Below, piece after piece: positions 53,741 to 62,110 of a stretch of 64,000 bases of DNA; position 1 is the first letter of the stretch; each line of letters begins with the position of its first letter. The position numbers were made by a program, and so were the translations under genes. The notes under the pieces are model-generated. The model saw only the letters and a list, made by a program, of their open reading frames with translations, was not told where the DNA came from and made no database searches. Origin of the DNA: Brasilonema sp. UFV-L1 (lineage in GTDB: Bacteria; Cyanobacteriota; Cyanobacteriia; Cyanobacteriales; Nostocaceae); contig NZ_QMEA01000047.1 in the NCBI RefSeq assembly GCF_012912105.1, positions 1 to 64,000 of the forward strand, read 5' to 3'.

Positions 53741-54955
53741 ATGTTACCAACAGAGTTACTAAGTCATAGGCAAAATGGGGAAGAGATTATCCCGAAGAGA
53801 TTGAAGATTGATGATAAGAATTTGGCGACGGCGACTGAGTTAACAACGACTTTTCAGAAAGCGGTAGGTGAGACTCAGGGTTCGCTTGAACGTCAGTTGT
53901 CGGAGTTGGAGGGAGATACTCCGGATTATAGGGAGAAGCGGGGTTTGGCTTATATCCTTAAAAGCAGTTTCTGTACGTTTGAGGTGGTGAGTCCTTTGGA
54001 ACCTCAAATGTTACGAGAAAGGGTTTTTGCTTTGGCGGCTAAGTCTCCTCCGAGTCGGGAGTTGACAGAAATGACTTTAACAAAGGTTGCTGATGAATTG
54101 AGTCATGAACTTGAGCGCGAAGTTTTACCGAAACAAGTTCGTGAGGGGTTATATGCGGATTTGTCTGAAAATAAAATTTTAACTGCTTTTGATGCACCAG
54201 CGGCTCATGAATTATTGCATCGATACAATTTATCTCAGGTGCAGGGGGTGTTTTATAAGGCGAGTCAGTTGGTGATCAATGCTCATCGCAATGTTCCTGG
54301 ACAATATAAGCTTTTGTTTCGCTATCTCAAGTTGTTTCAATTAATGTCTTATATTGAGGGAGATGCTGACCACGGGTTTACAATTACGATTGATGGTCCG
54401 ACGAGTTTGTTTACTCCTAGTACGCGGTATGGTTTGGCTATAGCTAAGCTGATTCCAGCTTTACTTCATGTCACCAAATGGAGTCTTTCTACAACGTTGC
54501 AAATTCGTGATACGTACACAAATACATGGAAAACTGGAAGGTTTACTCTCAATTCTGAATGCGGTTTGGTGTCTCATTATTCAACGGGTAAGCCATACGA
54601 TAGTATGTTGGAAGAGTCTTTTGCTGATAAGTGGGAGTCGATGAAAACGGATTGGGTGTTAGAGCGAGAAGTTGACTTAATTCCCATTCCTGGAAGTGTA
54701 ATGATTCCCGATTTTAGATTAGTTCATCCTGATGGACGAACATTTTTATTAGAAATAGTTGGTTATTGGCGACCAGAATATTTACAAAAGAAGTTTTCAC
54801 AAGTGCGGCGTGCTGAATGTCAGAACTTAATTTTGGCGATTTCTGAGCGATTGAATTTGGATAAAGCAGGAGTGAAATTAAATGATGTGCCTGCTCGAAT
54901 TGTTTGGTTTAAAGATAAATTGTTGCCGAAAGCAGTATTAGCAGTCATGGAATAA
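53741..54955 (+). CDS. Bax1-like DUF790 nuclease, partner of XPB helicase
   Basis: A 404-residue DUF790 protein. In archaea Bax1 binds XPB and cuts DNA near bubbles. The N-terminal part (MLPTELLSHRQNGEEIIPKRL) and central helical domain are typical; the C-terminal PD-(D/E)xK core is visible as VMIPDFRLVHPDGRTFLLEIVGYW with the expected Asp and Glu, followed by RPEYLQKKF. Its position 225 bases downstream of the helicase on the same strand supports joint function; bacterial pairs are usually adjacent. Start ATG 53741; no strong ribosome-binding site is visible. Confidence 0.88.
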   Translation: MLPTELLSHRQNGEEIIPKRLKIDDKNLATATELTTTFQKAVGETQGSLERQLSELEGDTPDYREKRGLAYILKSSFCTFEVVSPLEPQMLRERVFALAAKSPPSRELTEMTLTKVADELSHELEREVLPKQVREGLYADLSENKILTAFDAPAAHELLHRYNLSQVQGVFYKASQLVINAHRNVPGQYKLLFRYLKLFQLMSYIEGDADHGFTITIDGPTSLFTPSTRYGLAIAKLIPALLHVTKWSLSTTLQIRDTYTNTWKTGRFTLNSECGLVSHYSTGKPYDSMLEESFADKWESMKTDWVLEREVDLIPIPGSVMIPDFRLVHPDGRTFLLEIVGYWRPEYLQKKFSQVRRAECQNLILAISERLNLDKAGVKLNDVPARIVWFKDKLLPKAVLAVME

Positions 54956-54969
54956 AAGGGAGGAATCAT

Positions 54970-55179
54970 ATAAAGACTATTGATACAATTGCCACTGTCA
55001 CAGCAGATGGCAAAATGACAGTACAGTTACCACCAGATATCCCAGGTGGTGAACATAGAATTTTGGTAGTTTTTGATGAAAACCCTTTGGTAGAGAAATC
55101 ACAGAAAAAGGAAAAGCGTTCGCCTTTAAACTTCCCTGTAGATAATTATAGTCCCTGGGAATTGTGGGTGTGCCCATAA
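54970..55179 (+). pseudogene. Remnant of a small antitoxin-like gene
   Basis: 69 codons read KTIDTIATVTADGKMTVQLP, then PPDIPGGEHRILVVFDE and SPLNFPVDNYSPWELW, like the short cyanobacterial antitoxin-type proteins that start MKTIDTIATVT. The expected ATG is ATA (54970), placed 6 bases after GGAGGAAT, and the C-terminus ends early (WVCP, stop 55177) where relatives continue to an acidic tail. No toxin (PIN) gene follows. Loss of both ends suggests decay. Confidence 0.55.
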
Positions 55180-55566
55180 AGTGAAAAGCGAAGGCTTTGA
55201 TTGCCAACTGAGCTTTTGTCATAAGCTGAGTCACCAAGCTCCCACAACAATTTAGTTAGTCACAACGGTTTTTACGGTTGCAAGTGCAGGAATAGTGACA
55301 GCTAGGATAAGAACTTGAGTTCCATCTTGGGTAATGTAAATGTTATTAACGATGTTTAACTTTTCCTGAATGATAACTTTTCATAAATATTTCCTATTCC
55401 ATTAGAAAGATGCAATGACCTTTACTATGTATTAATCTATATCGCGAGAACTCATTTAAAGCTGCTGTTGAAATAAGCACAGAAAGTCTATTCTTTAACT
55501 TCTCAAGCTCTACAAAACCGAACTTCTATCAAGCCTTTTCAAATCAAAAATTAAAGGAAAAATGCC
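55180..55566. other. Intergenic region, possible coding remnant on minus strand
   Basis: From about 55380 down to 55252 the minus strand is open and reads VIIQEKLNIVNNIYITQ, then DGTQVLILAVTIPALA and a stop, without a start codon. It may be the 3' end of a lost gene. The rest, up to the dehydrogenase start, is AT-rich and contains its promoter. Confidence 0.3.
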
Positions 55567-56805
55567 GTGAAAGCAAAAAGCTTATTCATTGGTTGTGCTT
55601 TGCTGCTGAGTATGACCTTTCCAAGCAAAGCACAACAACCGCCGGATGGGGAACAGCTACAACAACTTAATCAACAACTGAATATAGAGCGAGTAGAGGG
55701 TTACATAGTACAGCCTCAACGCCTGGAATTTGATGAATCGCTCTTGCAACAGCTGAAAATACCTGAGGGGTTTCGTATCACCGTGTTTGCCAAAGACTTA
55801 GGCAATCCCCGGAATTTGGCAGTTGGTTCCGATGGTACAGTTTATGTGACCCGCCGTGAACAAGGTGATGTGTTGGCGTTACGCGATCGCAATGGTGATG
55901 GGCGTGCAGATCAGACAGTAACTGTTGCCAAAGATGTTCCCTATGTCAATGGCATTACGATTTATAAAAATCGTCTTTACTATGTTACAGACACAAAACT
56001 TTACGCTACAGATTTGGAAAGGGACGGGAAAGTAGGTAGACCGGAGGTGTTAATAAATAACATACCTGATGCAGGACAACACCCCAATCGCACTATTGGC
56101 TTTGGTCCTGATGGAATGCTCTACTTGTCAGTGGGTAGCACATGTAACGCCTGCGATGAGCCAAACGAAGAACACGCTACTTTGCTGCAAGCACAACCCG
56201 ATGGGAAAAATCGCAAAATTTATGCAAGGGGCTTACGCAATACTATCGGTTTTGCTTGGCATCCAGAAACGAAGGAATTGTGGGGGATGGATCATGGTTC
56301 TGACTGGCGTGGTGATCAGCAACCCCCGGAAGAACTGAATCTCATTCAGCAGGAACGTCATTATGGTTGGCCTTTTTGTTGGGGCGATCGCCGTCCGGAT
56401 CTGTACCTACCAGCAAACCCAGATGGCATGACAAAACAGGAGTTTTGCTCTAAGACAGAACCGCCTGTGCTCACTTACACAGCACACAGTGCGCCCCTGG
56501 ATTTGCTCTTTTACACGGCATCTCAGTTTCCTCAAGAATACCGTAACGATGCTTTTGTCACTATGCGCGGTTCCTGGAATCGTAAACCGCCCGCAGGTTA
56601 CAAGCTTGTGCGGGTACGTTATCAAAACGGTAAACCAGTGGCATTTGAGGACTTCATCACAGGGTTTTTGAATGCAGAAGGAACAGCACAGTTCGGTAGA
56701 CCCGTGGGACTTGCCATTGCACCTGATGGTTCACTGTTGTTTACAGATGATACCAACGGCGTGATTTATCGGGTATCGTACGTAGGTAAAGGTGGAGGTC
56801 AGTAG
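55567..56805 (+). CDS. Exported PQQ-glucose/sorbosone dehydrogenase-like beta-propeller
   Basis: A 412-residue protein with a signal peptide (MKAKSLFIGCALLLSMTFPSKAQ). Residues about 65-405 form a six-bladed propeller of the glucose/sorbosone dehydrogenase family: GNPRNLAVGSDGTVYVTRR, TIGFGPDGMLYLSVGS, ARGLRNTIGFAWHP, MDHGSDWRGD and GRPVGLAIAPDGSLLFTDD. The family binds PQQ and calcium and oxidises sugars; several cyanobacterial members have no known activity. A Cys pair (STCNACDE) may form a disulfide or bind haem-like partners. Start is GTG 55567 with AAAGGAAA upstream. Likely periplasmic. Confidence 0.85.
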   Translation: MKAKSLFIGCALLLSMTFPSKAQQPPDGEQLQQLNQQLNIERVEGYIVQPQRLEFDESLLQQLKIPEGFRITVFAKDLGNPRNLAVGSDGTVYVTRREQGDVLALRDRNGDGRADQTVTVAKDVPYVNGITIYKNRLYYVTDTKLYATDLERDGKVGRPEVLINNIPDAGQHPNRTIGFGPDGMLYLSVGSTCNACDEPNEEHATLLQAQPDGKNRKIYARGLRNTIGFAWHPETKELWGMDHGSDWRGDQQPPEELNLIQQERHYGWPFCWGDRRPDLYLPANPDGMTKQEFCSKTEPPVLTYTAHSAPLDLLFYTASQFPQEYRNDAFVTMRGSWNRKPPAGYKLVRVRYQNGKPVAFEDFITGFLNAEGTAQFGRPVGLAIAPDGSLLFTDDTNGVIYRVSYVGKGGGQ

Positions 56806-56947
56806 CACAAGATTGGGAGAAACAGACGCGGAGAATGTCTGCGCGTCTGGTGCATTCTCGTTACCGTCACTTTCTCTTCACATTTTTCGTTAATACTAAG
56901 AATATGAACCCCTCAACTTTAATCAAAATCTAGGAGAAGTGTTTCTT

Positions 56948-57298
56948 ATGACTGGTCTAATTCTTACGTGGTTAGTCACCGCTGTCAGTTTTTTGATTAT
57001 TGCTAAATTACCAATAGGAGTAGAAATTGATAGCTTTGGTAAAGCATTAATATCTGCTGCTGTGTTTGGAATTTTAAATGCTATTTTACTCCCCATTTTA
57101 ACCTTTTTTACCTTCCCATTCATCATCGTTACATTGGGTTTATTCTTCTTTATTTTGAATGCCATTATCTTTGGCTTAGCTGCTTATCTAGTCCCCGGAT
57201 TTCGTTTAATTTGGGGCTTCTGGAGTGCTTTGCTGGGTTCACTTGCTTTGGCAATCATTAATTCTATTCTCTTGAGATTAGTAGCACAAATCAGTTAG
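56948..57298 (+). CDS. Small membrane protein of the phage_holin_4_2 (PF04020-like) family
   Basis: A 116-residue protein with four hydrophobic segments (about 3-22, 32-50, 56-80, 88-113) and motifs NAILLPILTFFTFPFIIVTLGLF and FILNAIIFGLAAYLVPGF (given in two parts because of length), typical of the widespread four-helix family called YvlD/phage holin-like. In bacteria these proteins are probably envelope proteins and not phage lysis proteins. ATG 56948 is chosen since AGGAGA is 10 bases upstream; a GTG three codons before overlaps that site. Confidence 0.8.
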   Translation: MTGLILTWLVTAVSFLIIAKLPIGVEIDSFGKALISAAVFGILNAILLPILTFFTFPFIIVTLGLFFFILNAIIFGLAAYLVPGFRLIWGFWSALLGSLALAIINSILLRLVAQIS

Positions 57299-57387
57299 TA
57301 AATCAAGTTTTTCCAGATATGATTTTCTGATAGCTAAACACATAATTTCTACAACATATCAATTTGAATGTAAGAGGTGATGATTTT

Positions 57388-58194
57388 TTGCGACACAAAA
57401 TTAGCTATTTTCTAATGGGAATCGCTCTATTTATCCTGTTAGCTTCTTGTCAACTAACACCAGTAGCAGAGTCACCATCTCCCACAGAGACTCCCACAGC
57501 GATACCTGTAGTGACACAAACCCCTGCGACTTCTTCCCCTGTAGCTTATGTTGACAAGGAATTAAGCGCTAATCCTGCACAGCTTCCGCCATTACCTTAC
57601 GACTATGGCGCATTAGAAAAAGCTATTGATGCAGAAACAATGAAACTGCATCATGATAGACATCATGCAACGTATGTCAACAACCTCAACGACGCTTTGA
57701 CAAAGCATCCTGAACAGCAAAATAGAAGTGTAGAAGCTTTGCTGGGCGACTTGGACAGTGTACCTGAAGATATTCGGACAACGGTACGCAACAACGCTGG
57801 TGGACACCTCAACCATACAGTTTTTTGGCAAATTATGAGTCCTCAAGGTGGCGGAGAACCGACTGGTCAGATAGCGCAAGAAATCAACCAAACTTTTGGC
57901 AGTTTTGATGCATTTAGGAAACAGTTTAACGAAGCAGGTGGTGATCGCTTCGGTAGTGGTTGGGTTTGGTTAGTGCGTAATCCTCAAGGACAACTGCAAA
58001 TCACAACGACACCAAATCAAGACAGCCCAATAATGGAAGGATTGTATCCAATTATGGGTAATGACGTATGGGAACACGCATATTACCTCAGATACCAGAA
58101 CCAGCGCGCCAAGTATTTAGAGAATTGGTGGAATGTTGTGAATTGGTCGGAAATCAATAGGAGAGCGCAAGTTTCATCACAACGGCAAAGTTAG
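57388..58194 (+). CDS. sodA: Manganese superoxide dismutase as a lipoprotein
   Basis: Converts superoxide to hydrogen peroxide and oxygen. The protein begins with a lipoprotein signal whose lipobox LLASC places the lipidated Cys at residue 21. A Ser/Pro/Thr linker (about 22-60) leads to the SOD domain (about 66-255): [31 protein letters not shown] with the first His, [13 protein letters not shown] with the second, and DVWEHAYY with the Asp and third His. The GGH pattern, instead of Gln, favours manganese. TTG 57388 is taken as start because AGAGGTG lies 7-8 bases upstream; an earlier TTG at 57364 is possible. Membrane anchoring outside the cytosol would target extracytoplasmic superoxide. Confidence 0.9.
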   Translation: MRHKISYFLMGIALFILLASCQLTPVAESPSPTETPTAIPVVTQTPATSSPVAYVDKELSANPAQLPPLPYDYGALEKAIDAETMKLHHDRHHATYVNNLNDALTKHPEQQNRSVEALLGDLDSVPEDIRTTVRNNAGGHLNHTVFWQIMSPQGGGEPTGQIAQEINQTFGSFDAFRKQFNEAGGDRFGSGWVWLVRNPQGQLQITTTPNQDSPIMEGLYPIMGNDVWEHAYYLRYQNQRAKYLENWWNVVNWSEINRRAQVSSQRQS

Positions 58195-58283
58195 GAGGTA
58201 CGCGCCTGTGAAAAGTCTGTTAATTAAAAATCCTGTGGTCAAGTGGGGTTATGGATTCAATTTCTAGTGAAGATTTCTGGCAC

Positions 58284-59777
58284 TTATTGACTACTAACTT
58301 CCAAAGGAAGGAAAATCGTTAAAACTTCTCCATGACGCGGACGTTCGCGCACAATAAGTTTACCCCCAATCGCTTGAAATAAATGCTTAGTTGCGTTAAG
58401 ATTTAGGCTTATGGTGCCTGTTTCTGGCTGGAACATGAGTAGTTGACCCAAGGCTTTACGAATTGGTGGTGTGTATTGAGAACCTAACGCTTTTTCACTA
58501 CCTGCTACTTGGGTTAAAGGCAATAATTGTAATTTTAATTGATCTCCTGCAGGGATAACTCGCACTTGAATATGGCTACCAGCTGGCAAACTACGGGTAA
58601 AATTCTCCATTAAACCCATCAGAACTCGATCCAACATAGCAGGATGACTAACCACGGTTGGTAACTGCTGAGGTAAAACCACATCCAAAGTCAAATTCCG
58701 TCGATTGGCTGCTTGTTGCCAACGTGGAATACTCTGCTGTAACACTTGCTCAAGAGACATTGCTGTAAGTTGAGTATGAGGATTTGTGGATTTTACAATC
58801 GCAGATGTTTCTAGTTCTGCTGCTCTAAAAAGCAACTCCATACGATCTATTTGCTCAGTACATTCGCGATCAATAAGTTCTAAACGCTTGATCACATTTG
58901 TTGACAAATCACGCTGTTTCAGCAGTAAACGAGTGATGGTGCGAATCGTTGTTAAAGGAGTGCGAATTTCGTGAGCAAAAGCTTGCAGCAGTTCTACGTC
59001 GGGACGAGTATGTGTTTGTGATGACGCACACAAAGACGGACGCGACGACACAGGAACTGTTTCTACAAACTCTGGACGTCCCCGTGTCCCCAAATCTTCG
59101 TGTTTCGTGATTTCTGTGTCTTGTTGTTGTTCTGGAAATTGCGTCAACAACAAACGACTAAACTCCATCACTATACGATAATCTGGAGTGACTGGACAAT
59201 ACTTATGTACTAAATCTTCTAAATCGGCAAATAGATCTGGGTTGCTGACGACAACTCTTGCTCCTAGCGATCGCCATGCTAACTCAACAACCTCTGGCTC
59301 AAAAGAAAATGAAAAACTCTTATCACCATTGGTGTCTTCTGATAAAACCAGCACTAATCTAAATTGCTTGGTGAAAACTAAACAAAACTGTTCTGTTGCT
59401 AACGGATCTGTTTTCAATACAGGTAAAACCGACTCACCAGGAGCAAATGCATCTGCCATTGGCACACCAGGAGGCATTTGAAATGGCATAAGTGCCAAGG
59501 GGTTAAATGGCTTTGCCGTAAAACTGACAGTCTGCAAGCTTCCAGCCAGTCTTGGTTCGCTGAAAACAGGTGCTGGCGCAGCTAAAACTAATCCTTGTGT
59601 CGCTTCACCTTGTGTGGCTTCACCTAAAGCTGGTGCTAAAGTCTTTAACAACAGTTGCTCTGTCGCTGCTATGCTTACGCGCCACTGTTGTTCTGCTTTG
59701 GCAGATGAACATTCAGCCACTGTTGATTGACTATTTGTTAAAACTTCCTTCAAACTTGGCAATATCCATTTGTACAC
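58284..59777 (-). CDS. Sensor-type histidine kinase, soluble
   Basis: A 497-residue protein without membrane helices. The N-terminal sensory part (about 60-210) is not a named domain that I recognise and resembles the cyanobacterial DICT/GAF-like inputs. The dimerisation box is AFAHEIRTPLTTIRTI with the phosphorylated His at about residue 269; helices follow. The ATP-binding region is weak: an N-box-like LMENFTRSL and a terminal VLTIFLPL are seen, but the clear G-boxes are missing. Between about 240 and 262 an insertion (TKHEDLGTRGRPEFVETVPV) is made of intergenic-type repeat DNA. A small exact duplication (GEATQ twice) occurs near residue 55. No response regulator is adjacent. Confidence 0.75.
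   Translation of the reverse strand: MYKWILPSLKEVLTNSQSTVAECSSAKAEQQWRVSIAATEQLLLKTLAPALGEATQGEATQGLVLAAPAPVFSEPRLAGSLQTVSFTAKPFNPLALMPFQMPPGVPMADAFAPGESVLPVLKTDPLATEQFCLVFTKQFRLVLVLSEDTNGDKSFSFSFEPEVVELAWRSLGARVVVSNPDLFADLEDLVHKYCPVTPDYRIVMEFSRLLLTQFPEQQQDTEITKHEDLGTRGRPEFVETVPVSSRPSLCASSQTHTRPDVELLQAFAHEIRTPLTTIRTITRLLLKQRDLSTNVIKRLELIDRECTEQIDRMELLFRAAELETSAIVKSTNPHTQLTAMSLEQVLQQSIPRWQQAANRRNLTLDVVLPQQLPTVVSHPAMLDRVLMGLMENFTRSLPAGSHIQVRVIPAGDQLKLQLLPLTQVAGSEKALGSQYTPPIRKALGQLLMFQPETGTISLNLNATKHLFQAIGGKLIVRERPRHGEVLTIFLPLEVSSQ
59030..59112. repeat. GGACGTCCCCGTGTCCCC-type repeat inside the kinase gene
   Basis: ACTCTGGACGTCCCCGTGTC and neighbouring words resemble the GGGACACGGAGACG type repeat found between genes (for example near 40608). 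In frame it codes for a charged, low-complexity stretch of the kinase just before the His box. Confidence 0.5.
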
Positions 59778-60123
59778 AAGTTCTCACCCCTGAATAAAGA
59801 GCGACTGACAGTGTTTTTGGCAGGCATTCACTACTATCTATGAGGTTATAAGTATTTCTGTGTTAATGAAAGTCGTATAACCGAACCATAAAAGTGAAAT
59901 TTCCCCTGTTGGGGGCTAAAGTCATGAAAGGATGTTATGATTCCCAAGTTTTTGAGTAAATAACCAATCTATTGATAGATATCTAGCATAACTTGCGGAC
60001 GATGAAAGTTAAAGCAAAACAAGGCAAAACTGTAATAGAAGTACGAAACACATTAGAAACTATATGTTTTTGTGCTTGTTACATGTTTTTGTGCTTTTTT
60101 TAGCTATTTAATGGAGGAGTAAA
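59778..60123. other. Intergenic region, no gene seen
   Basis: Between the divergent kinase and stress-protein genes. AT-rich; a strong GGAGGAG ribosome site precedes ATG 60124. No repeat or RNA gene is recognised. Confidence 0.4.
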
Positions 60124-60759
60124 ATGGCTTTGGGTAAACACAAGCGCGCAGTCGGCGTGTTTCCTAGCCGTCGTGAAGCCGAGTATGCACTCACCGAACT
60201 CAGAGATGCTGGCTTTTCAATGAATAAGGTTTCTATCATTGCTAAAGATGCTGAGCGCAACGGTGAAATTGCTGGTGTCGAAACCCAAGAACGTATTGGT
60301 AACAAAGCTGATGAAGGAGCCGCAACCGGAGCAGTTACAGGGGCAACATTAGGAGGCATTACTGGCTTACTTGTAGGTTTAGGAACGTTGGCGATTCCTG
60401 GTGTCGGTCCTATATTACTCGCAGGCGAAATAGCGACAACTCTAGCGACAGCCGCAGCTGGCGCCGGAATTGGTGCAGCTGCTGGTGGATTACTAGGTGC
60501 GCTCATTGGTTTGGGAATTCCTGAAGAACGAGCCAGAGTATACAACGAACGAGTATCTCGTGGTGAATATCTGGTGATAGTAGACGGGACAGAGGACGAA
60601 ATTCGCCGTGCTGAAACTGTTTTGACAAACCAAGGTATTCAGGAGTTCGGAATCTATAATGCACCTGATGTTGCAGACACTCGCGTAAATAACACTGATC
60701 GCATTGTAAACAATCAGCCTCAAGTAACTATTGTTGACCGTCGGGATACAACTGTTTAG
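60124..60759 (+). CDS. General-stress/low-temperature-induced-type protein with glycine-rich hydrophobic core
   Basis: A 211-residue protein of a family widespread in cyanobacteria and annotated as general stress or low-temperature-induced protein. The N-terminal domain (MALGKHKRAVGVFPSRREAE, GFSMNKVSIIAKDAE) resembles the YflT/GSP17M fold. The middle (about 65-135) is a Gly/Ala-rich, possibly membrane-inserted stretch (GAATGAVTGATLGGITGLL, PGVGPILLAG). Then RARVYNERVSRGEYLVIVDG follows, and a polar tail that ends NNQPQVTIVDRRDTTV. Preceded by GGAGGAG at good spacing. Stress control is inferred from the family, not seen in the sequence. The next gene, 219 bases on, is also stress-type. Confidence 0.8.
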   Translation: MALGKHKRAVGVFPSRREAEYALTELRDAGFSMNKVSIIAKDAERNGEIAGVETQERIGNKADEGAATGAVTGATLGGITGLLVGLGTLAIPGVGPILLAGEIATTLATAAAGAGIGAAAGGLLGALIGLGIPEERARVYNERVSRGEYLVIVDGTEDEIRRAETVLTNQGIQEFGIYNAPDVADTRVNNTDRIVNNQPQVTIVDRRDTTV

Positions 60760-60978
60760 TTAGTCATGAATTAAAACGGTCAGCAGTTTGCCCTGCTGAC
60801 AATACACAGTAAACAGTGACCAGTTATCAGTAAGACCAGTGCTCTAGGAAAGTCTCCAACGCGAGAACGCGAGAGCCAGTTCCTTAAGTTGGAATACCCT
60901 TGTGTTGACTGCTGATCTTATCCAAATGCTCTACTTGTCTTGTGAAACCTTTTAAAACATTAAAGTTGGAGAGAGAAA

Positions 60979-61455
60979 ATGAACAAGTTTATTCCATTGA
61001 TCATTAGCGGTGTCATCGCTATTGGTGCGGTTGGTTGCGAGGCTCCTTCAAGAACGAGTGCTGATGCTCCCTCAGGAACAAATGAAAACGTTAATCCTCC
61101 TGCACAAGACACTGCTCAGAAAACTCAAGAGGATGCCACTAGCCAAGTTCGTAAAGACCAAATAGAGTCTGATATCAGATCACGCGAACAACGTAATGAT
61201 GCGACTGGTGGTGATGCTCAAAGAGACGATGATGATTTAGAGAGCGAAGTTCGCGGTAAATTAGAGGCAAATTTACCAGCCAGTCAATTAACAATTGACG
61301 CGGAAGAAGGTGCTGTAACAGTAGCAGGAACAGTTCCAACACAAGAACAACTCAATAAAATCCCCACTTTGGCACAAGAGATTAAAGGTGTCAAAAGTGT
61401 GAAGGTGAATGCAAAAGTTGCTCCAGCACAACCTGAATCAAAAACAAATAACTAA
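60979..61455 (+). CDS. BON-domain lipoprotein
   Basis: A 158-residue protein starting with a lipoprotein signal (LIISGVIAIGAVGCEAP; lipobox Cys at about residue 20). The middle (25-85) is a polar, Gln/Asp-rich low-complexity linker. Residues about 86-150 form a BON domain: DDDLESEVRGKLEANLP, ASQLTIDAEEGAVTVAGTV and EIKGVKSVKVNAKV. BON proteins such as OsmY bind phospholipid membranes or support envelope stability under stress. GGAGAGAG precedes ATG 60979. Confidence 0.85.
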   Translation: MNKFIPLIISGVIAIGAVGCEAPSRTSADAPSGTNENVNPPAQDTAQKTQEDATSQVRKDQIESDIRSREQRNDATGGDAQRDDDDLESEVRGKLEANLPASQLTIDAEEGAVTVAGTVPTQEQLNKIPTLAQEIKGVKSVKVNAKVAPAQPESKTNN

Positions 61456-61492
61456 GCTCAGTAGTGAGTTTTGTCAAATCTTGCATGAAGTG

Positions 61493-61560
61493 AAAAACCG
61501 GGTTTCTTGAGAATACCTGCTTGTGTAAACCTTAATTTTTGGTTCAGAAACCCGGTTTTT
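61493..61560. terminator. AAAAACCGGGTTTCT ... AGAAACCCGGTTTTT inverted repeat
   Basis: 15-base perfect arms, with a 38-base loop and a T-run in the downstream arm, 38 bases after the BON gene stop. Third member of the AAACCCGG family. Confidence 0.65.
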
Positions 61561-61671
61561 TGAGTCTTGTTAAGAATGCTGCAAGATATCAGTTTTGTCA
61601 CTTATACCGATTTGAAAAAAGAATGCGACAGATACACATTCCCAAACCCAAGTTTCGTCTCGGCTTTCTTT

Positions 61672-61699
61672 ATTTTGAATTTTGAATTTTGAATTTTGA
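61672..61699. repeat. Four copies of the heptamer ATTTTGA
   Basis: An exact tandem array, of the short tandemly repeated repetitive type typical of heterocystous cyanobacteria. Confidence 0.85.
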
Positions 61700-62110
61700 A
61701 TTGGTATTATGGGGTTGTATGCAGCATATTGCAAGCTTTGTAAATGACAAAGAGCAAGCTCTAAAAACCAGACTGTAAGCCCTTTTGATTTCTGCCGGCA
61801 AAGCTTTGGAGTAGGCATAGTTATTCAGCTTTAAGTATCTACCAACTGAAAAATGAACGCTCGCATTTTTATAGAAAATAAAGGAATGCGAGCGCTCCTC
61901 ATATGTTGGAAGTCTTAATAGCTGGTAGAGTCAGCTTTTAAAAATTCCGAAATCTAAGTACTACATTTCATAAATTCGTATCACAACGTCGGGCTTGTAG
62001 TTGTGCTTAAGCGCTCAAGCGCAACGCCTGAACTATTACGCTACAAACTTGTGCAATGTTGTACTAAACAAGATTTGCTGAAGTACTTTCTGGGTATAGA
62101 AAGGCTAAAT

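Larger units (their letters stand above)
61456..62110. other. Intergenic region with hairpins and a heptanucleotide tandem repeat
   Basis: Besides the terminator at 61493-61560 it holds the tandem repeat at 61672-61699 and a hairpin CGCTCGCATT (61858-61867) / AATGCGAGCG (61885-61894). A minus-strand 82-codon open frame (61570-61818) crosses the heptanucleotide repeat and has no family resemblance, so it is not called. Confidence 0.5.

Noticed and set aside
56948-57298. Prophage holin
   Set aside because: The family name is misleading: these four-helix proteins are widespread outside phages, and no other phage gene is present.
61570-61818. 82-codon minus-strand open frame
   Set aside because: It includes the ATTTTGA tandem repeat and has no resemblance to a protein family.
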